From: Paenibacillus glacialis
Lineage (GTDB): Bacteria; Bacillota; Bacilli; Paenibacillales; Paenibacillaceae
Assembly (NCBI RefSeq): GCF_001637205.1
Contig: NZ_LVJH01000070.1
Coordinates: 372,001-436,000, forward strand
Direction of reading: 5' to 3'
DNA: 64,000 nt
Shown: piece after piece, positions 16,880 through 25,208 of the stretch
Layout of the letters: every line of letters starts with the position of its first letter
How positions within the stretch are numbered: position 1 is the first letter of the stretch
Translations under genes and position numbers: made by a program
Notes under the pieces: generated by a model
Databases searched by the model: none
The model's input: the letters and a program-made list of their open reading frames with translations, nothing else
What the model was told of the DNA's origin: nothing

Positions 16880-19225
16880 CTAGCTCGTTCTTTTCCACTG
16901 ATTCCTGCTACTTTTAACGATGACCTGTAAATCACCTTTACCTGTACCTAAATCAATATAACGGTCTCTTTCCACATCTTTTTTCTCCCAATCATTTAAG
17001 CGGATAATATATCCGATCTGACGTGCACCTGGTAATGCAGGAATCACTGCCACAGCTCTACCATTCCTTATTCCCTCAAAATTCACCTGATGTTCTCGCA
17101 TTCCCTTACCCCAAACCCATAGATTCCATCCTTCATAATCACCTTTAGGTCTTTCATAGTGGATTTCGATATTACGCGTTGGATAGGGTTTGGCATCCTT
17201 TTCTTCATATAGCACCATCATCGACAGCTTTGGAACGGTAACCAAATCTCCAAATACCATCGCCATGGATTGCGTTCCTGCAGCACGATCATTAACTGCA
17301 ATATTCCACCCTGATGATGATACGGGAATTTCAACTTCTACCTCTTCCATATTTCCATTGTAGATAATGATGATATTACGCCAAATGTCACCATTCGCAT
17401 GATCCCTTAGTCGATATGCTACCACACTGCCTCCACATTGTAATACATCTAAGTGTTTTTCAATCTGCTCCCTAGTATGCATCCGAAATGCAGAATGACT
17501 CTTACGAAGAGCAATCAAACCTTTATAATATTCAAACAAAGGGCGAAATCTACGCTTGTTATCCCAGCGTATCGCATTAATAAGATCACCACTACGATAG
17601 CTATTATGATCACCGAATTTGGAACGCAACATCTCGTCACCAGCTTGAAACAAAGGAATACCTTGAGAAGTTAATACGATACCGTTTGCAAGAATGGTCC
17701 GACGCACCGTGTCGCTTCCGAGTATATTTCTTTTATTAACACTTTTGTATGGATCTGCAGTATTCATTCCTACATTATCATAACTATGCGTGAATAACCC
17801 TCCGCCACTATTAAGAAGTCCCGCTTCCTGGGATAGCCCTTCTGTGGTCAACACTTTATCCCACAAATTCAGGTTATCATGCACTGTCACGTAATTGATT
17901 GTCTCGCTTGGAGAGTAGGTGAAATCATGAATAGATCCACTCACCCCCATCATGATCTCCAATTCTTTACCACGCTCACCTGTAGCAAACCCACGCCCCC
18001 AACCATCACTATCGCCTTTAATAGCATTACGGAAATGGTCATTAAATAGTGCGAATCGTTCACCCTTTTGCGTTCCTTTTAAGGTCTGGTGGGTAAGTGG
18101 TGTTACCCCTCCTGTCCAAGGTTCACCATAAAATATCAGCGTATGATCTACTTCTTCAATCAGTTCATTTGTAATTTCCTTGACCGTTTGTGTATCCGTA
18201 AGACCGATAAGGTCGAATCTGAATCCGTCTATGTGATATTCTTCTGCCCAATACCGAACAGAATCCTTTATATATTTGCGTACCATTGGACGTTCCGAAG
18301 CAACCTCGTTCCCAACTCCAGATCCATTCGTTAATCTTCCTGCATTATCTGTTCGGTAGAAATATCTGGGTACAAACGGCTCGAAGGGACCATCCTCCAC
18401 CGTAAATGTATGATTATACACGACATCCATAATGACCCGAATCCCTTTGCGATGAAAAGCTTGGATCATTTCTTTGAATTCAACAATCCGTGTTACAGGA
18501 TTGTTGGCATCGCTCGCATAAGAGCCCTCCGGAACATTAAAGTTCTGTGGATCATACCCCCAATTATACAGGGATACAGAAGTGTCAGTGTCACTATCAT
18601 CAACTTGTAGCTCATTCACCGTCTTATAGTCAAAAACCGGAAGTAAATGTACATGTGTAATACCTAGTTCCGCCAAATGGTCGATTCCTAACGCATTTCC
18701 ATGGACATCTTTTAACCCTATCTCAGTAAATGCCTTATATTTGCCTTTATGACACATCCCAGAATCGCCATGAGCAGAGAAATCCCTTACATGCAGTTCG
18801 TAAATGATACTATCCGTTGGATGGCATAGAGGAGGCTTTACGTCTTCATCCCAACCTACAGGATTCGTTGATAACAAATCAACTATCGCTGTTCTAGCAC
18901 CATTGGCGGAAACTGCTTTTGCATAAGGATCCACTGCATAGTAAACGGTTCCATCGCTGAACTCCGTTTTGTACATATAGAATAGCCCTTTCAAATCCCC
19001 ACTATAATAACTCGACCATACTCCGCTTCTGTCCTTCTCCATCTTCATCTCATGACCATTACTATGATCTGTAACGAGACCTTGCGTATTATAATGACCT
19101 GAATCTTTATATAGAACCAGCGACACTAGACTTGCTGTAGGCGCCCACACCTTAAACGAACAACCTTGTGGGGCATAACTGCAACCCAAATCTCGACCTT
19201 CATAATAACATGTTATATCGATCAT
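16880..19225 (-). CDS. pulA: Type I pullulanase (glycoside hydrolase family 13)
   Basis: Debranching enzyme that hydrolyses alpha-1,6 links in pullulan, glycogen and amylopectin. There is no signal peptide, so it should act in the cytoplasm like B. subtilis AmyX. Residues 20-110 form a CBM48-type domain (FKVWAPTASLVSLVLY). The catalytic barrel carries the type I signature YNWGYDP, then MDVVYNHTF, the nucleophile Asp in DGFRFDLIG, the acid Glu in FYGEPWTGG and the third Asp in VTVHDNLNLWDK. A beta-sheet domain closes the 781-residue protein. Its ribosome site is a modest GGTGGTG. It probably feeds internal glycogen or imported maltodextrin to glycolysis. Confidence 0.94.
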   Translation of the reverse strand: MIDITCYYEGRDLGCSYAPQGCSFKVWAPTASLVSLVLYKDSGHYNTQGLVTDHSNGHEMKMEKDRSGVWSSYYSGDLKGLFYMYKTEFSDGTVYYAVDPYAKAVSANGARTAIVDLLSTNPVGWDEDVKPPLCHPTDSIIYELHVRDFSAHGDSGMCHKGKYKAFTEIGLKDVHGNALGIDHLAELGITHVHLLPVFDYKTVNELQVDDSDTDTSVSLYNWGYDPQNFNVPEGSYASDANNPVTRIVEFKEMIQAFHRKGIRVIMDVVYNHTFTVEDGPFEPFVPRYFYRTDNAGRLTNGSGVGNEVASERPMVRKYIKDSVRYWAEEYHIDGFRFDLIGLTDTQTVKEITNELIEEVDHTLIFYGEPWTGGVTPLTHQTLKGTQKGERFALFNDHFRNAIKGDSDGWGRGFATGERGKELEIMMGVSGSIHDFTYSPSETINYVTVHDNLNLWDKVLTTEGLSQEAGLLNSGGGLFTHSYDNVGMNTADPYKSVNKRNILGSDTVRRTILANGIVLTSQGIPLFQAGDEMLRSKFGDHNSYRSGDLINAIRWDNKRRFRPLFEYYKGLIALRKSHSAFRMHTREQIEKHLDVLQCGGSVVAYRLRDHANGDIWRNIIIIYNGNMEEVEVEIPVSSSGWNIAVNDRAAGTQSMAMVFGDLVTVPKLSMMVLYEEKDAKPYPTRNIEIHYERPKGDYEGWNLWVWGKGMREHQVNFEGIRNGRAVAVIPALPGARQIGYIIRLNDWEKKDVERDRYIDLGTGKGDLQVIVKSSRNQWKRTS

Positions 19226-19627
19226 AGCGTATCACCACCATCATATGCCTAATATTAGGAAACCTTACGACAGATCACATACCAGGTTCACCATATTATA
19301 TGTAATATGGTTTCCTTTAGTAAGGGCTATATCCTATAATATCGCTTATGCATTTATCGAATTATAGGAAAATAAACTCTATCCGATATTTACATAATTA
19401 TACAATTAGTGATTATAAATATTAGAAATCAACTTTATTTATCTAATTTAAAGGATTATACGCTTCACAACTACATTTAAGAATAGCGAACAATGGAGAT
19501 AAAAATATTTTATTGTAGGGCAGCCCTCTTATTCACAGAACATATCATATATGAATTTATAACACACCAAAAAGGAGTGGCCCATATGCGGACCTCTCCT
19601 TTTTGTTCATACATATATGAATAACTA
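19226..19627. other. Intergenic region with two palindromes upstream of pulA
   Basis: About 400 AT-rich bases without a convincing gene. A perfect palindrome CCTAATATTAGG lies at 19248-19259, and CCATATTA-N4-TAATATGG at 19291-19310, both in the likely promoter region of pulA. They may be operators for a sugar-responsive regulator. A terminator for ptsI occupies the far end. Confidence 0.5.
19568..19606 (-). terminator. Terminator of the glucose PTS operon
   Basis: AAAAAGGAG pairs with CTCCTTTTT, extended by GG/CC pairs, about 20 bases beyond the ptsI stop codon. The minus-strand product ends in a T-rich arm. Confidence 0.85.
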
Positions 19628-21343
19628 TTACTTACTCACTGTAGCCTTTACCAATTCCACAACTTCTTCTGCAGTAGCTTGCTCAAGTGCTTTCTCTGCT
19701 AGTTGCTTCATATCAGACGTAGAAAGCTTAGAAATAAGGCTTCTCGCAGGAAGAATAGATGAGGCACTCATACTAAATTCATCAAGACCTAAACCAATCA
19801 AGAGCGGTATAGCCGTCTCGTCCCCAGCCATTTCACCACACATGCCAACCCATTTACCTTGTTTATGTGCGGCTTTAATGACCATATCAATTAACCGTAA
19901 TATAGATGGATTATACGGTTGATATAGATAAGATACACGTTCATTCATTCGATCTGCAGCCATCGTATACTGAATAAGGTCATTGGTACCAATGCTGAAG
20001 AAGTCCACTTCTTTAGCAAACTGGTCTGCCAATACAGCAGTACTTGGAATCTCCACCATAATACCAAGTTGAATATTTTCAGACACCGCAATACCTTCAG
20101 AAGTTAGTTTCTCCTTCTCTTCCAGTAACACTGCCTTAGCCGCTCTAAATTCACCTAATGTAGCAATCATCGGGAACATAATGCGCAGGTTACCATACAC
20201 GCTTGCACGTAGCAGAGCACGAAGCTGAACGCGGAAGATATCCTGACGATCTAGACACAACCGAATAGCACGGAATCCTAAGAATGGATTCATTTCTTTC
20301 GGCATCTCCAAGTAAGGTAATTCCTTATCCCCACCGATATCCAACGTACGAACAACCACTGGCTTACCACTCATTTTTTCTAAAACAGTCTTATAAGCAT
20401 TATATTGAACATTCTCAGATGGAAGCTTATCCCGACCCATGTATAGAAATTCTGTTCGGTATAAGCCAACAGCCTCTCCACCATTCTCTAGAACGCCTTC
20501 TACATCTGCAGGCGTTCCAATGTTAGCCGCTAATTCAACTTGTACATTGTCTTCGGTCAGCGTAGGTAAGTCACGCAGCTTTTTCCACTCTGCAATTTGA
20601 AGATCATACGCTTGCTGTTTGATACGATACTCAGCAACGATTTCCTCTGAAGGGTTAATAAACACCTCACCAGCTAATCCATCTACAATAACGAGATCAC
20701 CACTTGTCACTTGGGCCAACACATTTTGTGTTCCAACAACAGCAGGGATTTCAAGAGAGCGTGCCATGATTGCAGAATGAGAAGTTCTACCCCCAATATT
20801 TGTAGTAAACCCTTTAACATATCTACGATTTAATTGTGCAGTATCTGATGGTGTTAAATCTTCCGCAATTACAATCGTCTCTTCAGCGATTTCAGCAGGA
20901 CTTACTTGGCTAATGCCAAGTAAGTGTTTAAGAATCCGTTTCGACACATCTCGCATATCCGCAGCACGTTCTTGCAAGTATGCACTCTTCATATTTTCGA
21001 ACATTCCAATAAATTGGTTAGCAATCTCATTAAGTGCATAGCTAGCATTAATAGATTCAGTAGTGATAAGACTCTTCACAGGATCAATGAATTCGGGATC
21101 ATTTAAAATAAGTAAATGAGATTCAAAAATCTCCGCCTTCTTCTCACCTAATTCTTGAAGGGTACGTTCTTTAATTGCCTCAAGTTCAACACTTGATTGT
21201 TGTAGCGCGTCGTCCAACTTATCCAATTCTGCCTGGGTATCATTCACTTGCTTCTTTTGTACAGAATAATCAGGATGTTCTAAGATGAACGCTCGGGCAA
21301 TGGCAATTCCTGCTGAAGCTGCAATGCCCGATATTTTATTCAT
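19628..21343 (-). CDS. ptsI: Phosphoenolpyruvate-protein phosphotransferase, PTS enzyme I
   Basis: Cytoplasmic enzyme I, which takes phosphate from phosphoenolpyruvate and passes it to HPr as the first step of all PTS sugar uptake. The phosphorylated His189 lies in GGRTSHSAIMAR. The PEP-binding half carries GLYRTEFLYMGRD, FSIGTNDLIQYTMAADR and catalytic Cys in VGMCGEMAGD near residue 500. Length (571) is standard. Its start overlaps the end of ptsH by eight bases, so the two are translationally coupled. It closes the glcT-ptsG-ptsH-ptsI cluster. Confidence 0.97.
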   Translation of the reverse strand: MNKISGIAASAGIAIARAFILEHPDYSVQKKQVNDTQAELDKLDDALQQSSVELEAIKERTLQELGEKKAEIFESHLLILNDPEFIDPVKSLITTESINASYALNEIANQFIGMFENMKSAYLQERAADMRDVSKRILKHLLGISQVSPAEIAEETIVIAEDLTPSDTAQLNRRYVKGFTTNIGGRTSHSAIMARSLEIPAVVGTQNVLAQVTSGDLVIVDGLAGEVFINPSEEIVAEYRIKQQAYDLQIAEWKKLRDLPTLTEDNVQVELAANIGTPADVEGVLENGGEAVGLYRTEFLYMGRDKLPSENVQYNAYKTVLEKMSGKPVVVRTLDIGGDKELPYLEMPKEMNPFLGFRAIRLCLDRQDIFRVQLRALLRASVYGNLRIMFPMIATLGEFRAAKAVLLEEKEKLTSEGIAVSENIQLGIMVEIPSTAVLADQFAKEVDFFSIGTNDLIQYTMAADRMNERVSYLYQPYNPSILRLIDMVIKAAHKQGKWVGMCGEMAGDETAIPLLIGLGLDEFSMSASSILPARSLISKLSTSDMKQLAEKALEQATAEEVVELVKATVSK

Positions 21344-21611
21344 GAAGTTCGCCTAACCCTTCTTTGATCATTACTTCTGAAAGTTTCTCTAACACTGCTG
21401 CTTCTTCCTCACCTTCAGCAATAAGTGTCAATGTATCTCCCATTTCCAATCCTAAAGAAAGTACACCTAGAATCGATTTCAAAGTTACCTTTTTGCCGTT
21501 AGATTCTGCAAAAGCTTCAGTTGTTTTAAATTTAGTCGCAGTATTAACCAAAGCTGTTGCTGGGCGTGCATGAATTCCGTCTTCGTCCACAATTTTGAAT
21601 GTTTTTTGCAT
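21336..21611 (-). CDS. ptsH: Phosphocarrier protein HPr
   Basis: Small cytoplasmic PTS carrier of 91 residues. His14 in GIHARPAT receives phosphate from enzyme I. Ser46 in LKSILGVLSLG is the site phosphorylated by HPr kinase for CcpA-mediated catabolite repression, as in other Firmicutes. The start is placed at the ATG at 21611, eight bases after AGGA; the ATG at 21620 overlaps that ribosome site. The family usually has about 88 residues. It lies between ptsG and ptsI, separated from ptsG by an inverted-repeat element. Confidence 0.96.
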   Translation of the reverse strand: MQKTFKIVDEDGIHARPATALVNTATKFKTTEAFAESNGKKVTLKSILGVLSLGLEMGDTLTLIAEGEEEAAVLEKLSEVMIKEGLGELHE

Positions 21612-21683
21612 AATATTCATCCTACTCTCATAATAGTTTATTGTTTTCTGTGCTTATCCATTTTGTTGAAGTTAAACACTTAT

Positions 21684-21770
21684 ATATATTGAACTAAAGT
21701 TCGCGCTCACAAGTTCAATCATTTCTTAAGAAATTCATGAATATGAGGGTCCGTCTTTAGTTCAATATAT
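21684..21770. repeat. 87-bp inverted-repeat element, copy A
   Basis: The ends are perfect 16-base inverted repeats (ATATATTGAACTAAAG at 21684-21699 and its complement at 21755-21770). Inside is a palindrome ATTTCTTAAGAAAT at 21721-21734. It starts five bases beyond the ptsG stop codon. A closely related element in the same orientation is at 54465-54552. Confidence 0.8.
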
Positions 21771-21774
21771 CTAG

Positions 21775-23820
21775 CTAATCATTTATCGTAATAATATTCT
21801 CTTCTCCAGCTCTCAGCACGCCCGTCTTATTTAAGGTGACAGATGCGCCCTCAGGCAGATTGGAGAAGATGATCGGAGAAATAATGGACGGTGCATTCTC
21901 TTTCACATACGCCAGATCCACCTCCATAATGGGTTGACCTGCAGATACCAAATCGCCCACTTGAACCAAAACATTAAAGCCTTGTCCTTTCAGCTTGACG
22001 GTATTCACACCGATGTGTACCAATACCTCTTTACCACCGTCGGACATAATACCAATGGCATGTTTACTAGGAAACACATTGAACACTTTACCATAGACAG
22101 GAGAGTTAATCTTACCATCATGTGGTAGAACCGCAAAACCTTCACCTGCCATCTTTTGAGAAAATACAGCGTCCGGCACATGAGAGAGATCCATCAATTC
22201 TCCATTTACCGGCATAACAATATCTTCAACCACAATCGCCTCACCGGATTCTCCAACTGCCTTCTCCTCATTTGGAGTAGGCTCGATGACTACAGGTGCA
22301 GGTGTACGACCTGCCATAATATCCTGCATTTGCGACTTAATGGTGTCAGAGCGGGTACCAAAGATAGCCTGAACATTGTTTCCTACTTCTAGTACGCCTG
22401 CAGCGCCAAGTTGTTTCAGAAGATTTTTGTTAACGCTAGATTTGTCGTTAACTTCAATTCTCAAACGGGTAATACATGCATCAAGATGCTTGATGTTCGA
22501 GGAACCTCCAAATGCTTCTAGAATATGGTGTGGAAGCTCCTCGGACGTTCCTTTAGAAACAGCATTTTCTTCACTACTCTTCTCTTCACGTCCGGGTGTC
22601 TTCAAATTGAATTTCCGAATGATGAAGCGGAATCCAAAATAATAAATGACCGCCAGTATCAAACCAACGACGATTACAAGGAACCAAGGTGTTCTATTTG
22701 GTATGATACCAAAAATGAGAAAGTCGATAAAACCTCCAGAGAACGTCATACCGATCTTCACACCTAGAATTTGCATAGTCATGAAGGATAGGCCAGCGAA
22801 GATCGCGTGAACTGCGAATAATACAGGAGCTACGAACAAGAAAGTGAACTCAAGTGGTTCAGTAATCCCCGTCAGGAAGGACGTCAATGCTGCGGACCCC
22901 ATAATACCAGCAACGTACTTCTTGTGCTCCGGTTTAGCTTCATGATACATAGCAAGTGCAGCAGCGGGAAGTCCGAACATCATGAATGGGAATTTACCGA
23001 CTTGGAACGTACCTGCTGTCAATTCTACGCCATCCCGAAGTTGGTTGAAGAAAATTTGCTGGTCACCGCGGATGAGAACGCCCGCTTGGTTCACATATTC
23101 TCCGAATTCAAACCAAAATGGTGAGTAGAAAATATGGTGTAATCCAAATGGAATGAGAGATCGTTCGATCACGCCAAAAATAAATGCTGCCAACGTCGGA
23201 TTCGAATCTACCATAAAGTGTGATACCGTATTTAACCCATTTTGAATCGGTGGCCATACAATAACTAGAATCAAACCTACGATGAGAGAGGCTATAGATG
23301 TAGCAATCGGTACAAATCGTTTTCCCGCGAAGAACCCTAAGTACGACGGTAACTCGATTTTGAAGAACCGATTGTACATCGCCGCGGCAACTATACCGAT
23401 CACGATTCCTCCGAATACCCCTGTACTGAGTGTAGGAATTCCGAGTACACTTGCGTATCCGGCAACTTCCCCAACCATAGCTGGTGTCACTCCAACTGCA
23501 GTTCCCAAGGTAATATTCATAACCAGATAACCAATAATCGCTGCCAGACCCGCGACGCCTTCACCTCCAGCCAAACCTATTGCTACCCCAACTGCAAACA
23601 GTAATGCCAAATTATCAAAGACAATCTGTCCTGCATTCATCATAATGGTAGCAATGGAATGAACCCACGCCGTATCGAGAGCAGTCGCATACTTCAAGAA
23701 GTCCGGATTGATCAACATGTTGCCAATCCCTAACAAAAGCCCTGCTGCCGGAAGAATAGCTACTGGCAGCATTAACGCCTTACCCACTCTTTGCAAAACA
23801 CCAAAAATCTTTTTAAACAC
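21775..23820 (-). CDS. ptsG: Glucose-specific PTS permease, EIICBA fusion
   Basis: Membrane permease that imports and phosphorylates glucose. Order of domains: EIIC (residues 1 to about 400, roughly ten membrane helices, with FGITEPLEFTF-type motif read here as LTGITEPLEFTFLF), EIIB with its phospho-cysteine in DACITRLRIEV, and EIIA with active His in VLVHIGVNTVKLKG. Length is 681 residues. The start is GTG at 23820 with GGGAG nine bases upstream. The leader between glcT and this gene holds the GlcT-controlled antiterminator target and terminator. It could also accept related sugars such as glucosamine. Confidence 0.95.
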   Translation of the reverse strand: MFKKIFGVLQRVGKALMLPVAILPAAGLLLGIGNMLINPDFLKYATALDTAWVHSIATIMMNAGQIVFDNLALLFAVGVAIGLAGGEGVAGLAAIIGYLVMNITLGTAVGVTPAMVGEVAGYASVLGIPTLSTGVFGGIVIGIVAAAMYNRFFKIELPSYLGFFAGKRFVPIATSIASLIVGLILVIVWPPIQNGLNTVSHFMVDSNPTLAAFIFGVIERSLIPFGLHHIFYSPFWFEFGEYVNQAGVLIRGDQQIFFNQLRDGVELTAGTFQVGKFPFMMFGLPAAALAMYHEAKPEHKKYVAGIMGSAALTSFLTGITEPLEFTFLFVAPVLFAVHAIFAGLSFMTMQILGVKIGMTFSGGFIDFLIFGIIPNRTPWFLVIVVGLILAVIYYFGFRFIIRKFNLKTPGREEKSSEENAVSKGTSEELPHHILEAFGGSSNIKHLDACITRLRIEVNDKSSVNKNLLKQLGAAGVLEVGNNVQAIFGTRSDTIKSQMQDIMAGRTPAPVVIEPTPNEEKAVGESGEAIVVEDIVMPVNGELMDLSHVPDAVFSQKMAGEGFAVLPHDGKINSPVYGKVFNVFPSKHAIGIMSDGGKEVLVHIGVNTVKLKGQGFNVLVQVGDLVSAGQPIMEVDLAYVKENAPSIISPIIFSNLPEGASVTLNKTGVLRAGEENIITIND

Positions 23821-24004
23821 CTTCTAACACTCCCATGAAACAGTCTCTCGGATTTCGCCGAGGAAGATGGCTAAGGATTTCACGTTACACCAAATGTAAC
23901 TCCCTCATACCATATGTCGTTTATTTCAGCCCACTAGCGTGATTGAGCATGTCTCTTGGAATCAGTAAATTACTTATTTCATTTCTAATTAGTACATAAA
24001 CAAA

Positions 24005-24110
24005 CAGGCATGAGTTTTTTACAGTACCTTTGCTTGTTCTTCTAACCTAAGGTTAGATTACCCAATTAAGGGGGGGAACAATCAAAATACTTTAAAACAA
24101 CTCATGCCTG
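24005..24110 (-). terminator. Terminator in the ptsG leader controlled by GlcT
   Basis: Twelve-base arms CAGGCATGAGTT (24005-24016) and AACTCATGCCTG (24099-24110) pair over a long internal region, and on the minus strand the last arm is followed by TTTGTTT. A second hairpin TCTAACC/GGTTAGA sits inside (24042-24058). Its proximal arm overlaps the antiterminator target. Confidence 0.8.
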
Positions 24111-24130
24111 AATTAATCAGTTACACGTAA
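24099..24130 (-). promoter_or_regulatory. RAT-type ribonucleic antiterminator target of GlcT
   Basis: Read on the minus strand, GTGTAACTGATTAATTCAGG resembles the conserved RNA antiterminator sites of the BglG/SacY family (core GTTACTGAT...CAGGCA). It overlaps the proximal terminator arm, so binding by GlcT would prevent terminator formation and allow ptsG expression. Confidence 0.7.
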
Positions 24131-24198
24131 GTAAATATTAAGTTTGTAGAACTACGAATACATTTTAACATCATTATTACTTTTTTTCAACTTTTTTA

Positions 24199-25065
24199 TC
24201 ATGCATTATTTTTATCATCTGCATCTGTTTTTTTCTCATATAGCCGCTGTAGATGCACTGTTAAATAACTTACTTCTGAAGGATACACCGGCTTAAGTAG
24301 CTTTTGTTCCATAATCTTGGTCATTTTCCAAGCTAATGAATATAACTCCGGAAATTCCTTATACAGCAATTTATCAAGTGAGCTAATCTCTTTTTCGATC
24401 TTACCGCTACGTACTCGTTCTAAGGCAAACCTTAAATGCGTTATAAACCTTGAATAGTCCAATGAGTCACGCGGAATATTATAGTCCATGCTTTTTTCGA
24501 CAAGCTCAACCAAATAAGCAACAAGTTGCGATTGTTTTTTAACCTCATTAACGTGTTGGTCAGTAAGCGCACTGTGAATATGTAGCGCTACGAAACCGAT
24601 TTCATCTTCTTCCAAATCTACATTAAATCCCTTACGAATTAACTCAACCACGTATTCGGCCATTGCGTATTCTTCAGGATACATTTCTTTTGTTTCGAAT
24701 ATAAACGGATTCTGTAGTACAATGCCCTGATCATAACGTTTAATAGCAAACGAAATATGATCCGTTAATGCGATGTGTATATGCTCATTCAGAGGGACCT
24801 TACTATGCTCTTTAATGTATAGAATACCTTCATTCACTATTTCTATTAGGTGTTCTGCTACTTGAGGGACTAATTGTTTATACTGTTCTTGTTCATGCTC
24901 ATTGGTTAAAATAAACATTTTCTCAACGGACGCTAGTGGTAAATCGTCACCAACTTTACAGTTAAAACCTATTCCCTTACCAATAACTACAACTTCTTGA
25001 AATTGTGGATGATTTGCAATAATCACGTTGTTATTTAGAACTTTAAATACTTGTATATTGCTCAT
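24199..25065 (-). CDS. glcT: GlcT, BglG-family transcription antiterminator
   Basis: RNA-binding antiterminator of 288 residues that allows ptsG transcription when glucose is being transported. Residues 1-55 form the co-antiterminator RNA-binding domain (VFKVLNNNVIIA, then VVIGKGIGFN). Two PRD domains follow with conserved histidines in LTDHISFAIKR and FVALHIHS (PRD1) and in HLRFALERV and LTVHLQRLY (PRD2), which are phosphorylated by PTS proteins. The start is the ATG at 25065, six bases after GGGGTG. It is directly upstream of ptsG, as in B. subtilis. Confidence 0.94.
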   Translation of the reverse strand: MSNIQVFKVLNNNVIIANHPQFQEVVVIGKGIGFNCKVGDDLPLASVEKMFILTNEHEQEQYKQLVPQVAEHLIEIVNEGILYIKEHSKVPLNEHIHIALTDHISFAIKRYDQGIVLQNPFIFETKEMYPEEYAMAEYVVELIRKGFNVDLEEDEIGFVALHIHSALTDQHVNEVKKQSQLVAYLVELVEKSMDYNIPRDSLDYSRFITHLRFALERVRSGKIEKEISSLDKLLYKEFPELYSLAWKMTKIMEQKLLKPVYPSEVSYLTVHLQRLYEKKTDADDKNNA

Positions 25066-25101
25066 ATTTAGCACCCCATTAATATACCCTTAAGCTATGA
25101 G

Positions 25102-25130
25102 ATATTAACAAATATCTACTCATTCGTCAA
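25102..25130 (-). promoter_or_regulatory. Promoter of glcT
   Basis: On the minus strand TTGACG (25130-25125) and TAATAT (25107-25102) are separated by 17 bases, 36 bases before the glcT start. Confidence 0.6.
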
Positions 25131-25162
25131 CTACAAAAAGAAGATGAGGTCTAAATATGAAA

Positions 25163-25197
25163 CAAGCTCATGTAATGTTTACCATTACATGAGCTTG
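25163..25197 (-). terminator. Terminator after floT
   Basis: A perfect 15-base inverted repeat CAAGCTCATGTAATG with a five-base loop lies 12 bases past the floT stop codon. The T run after it is weak, but the stem is strong. Confidence 0.75.
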
Positions 25198-25208
25198 TTG
25201 TACATCCG

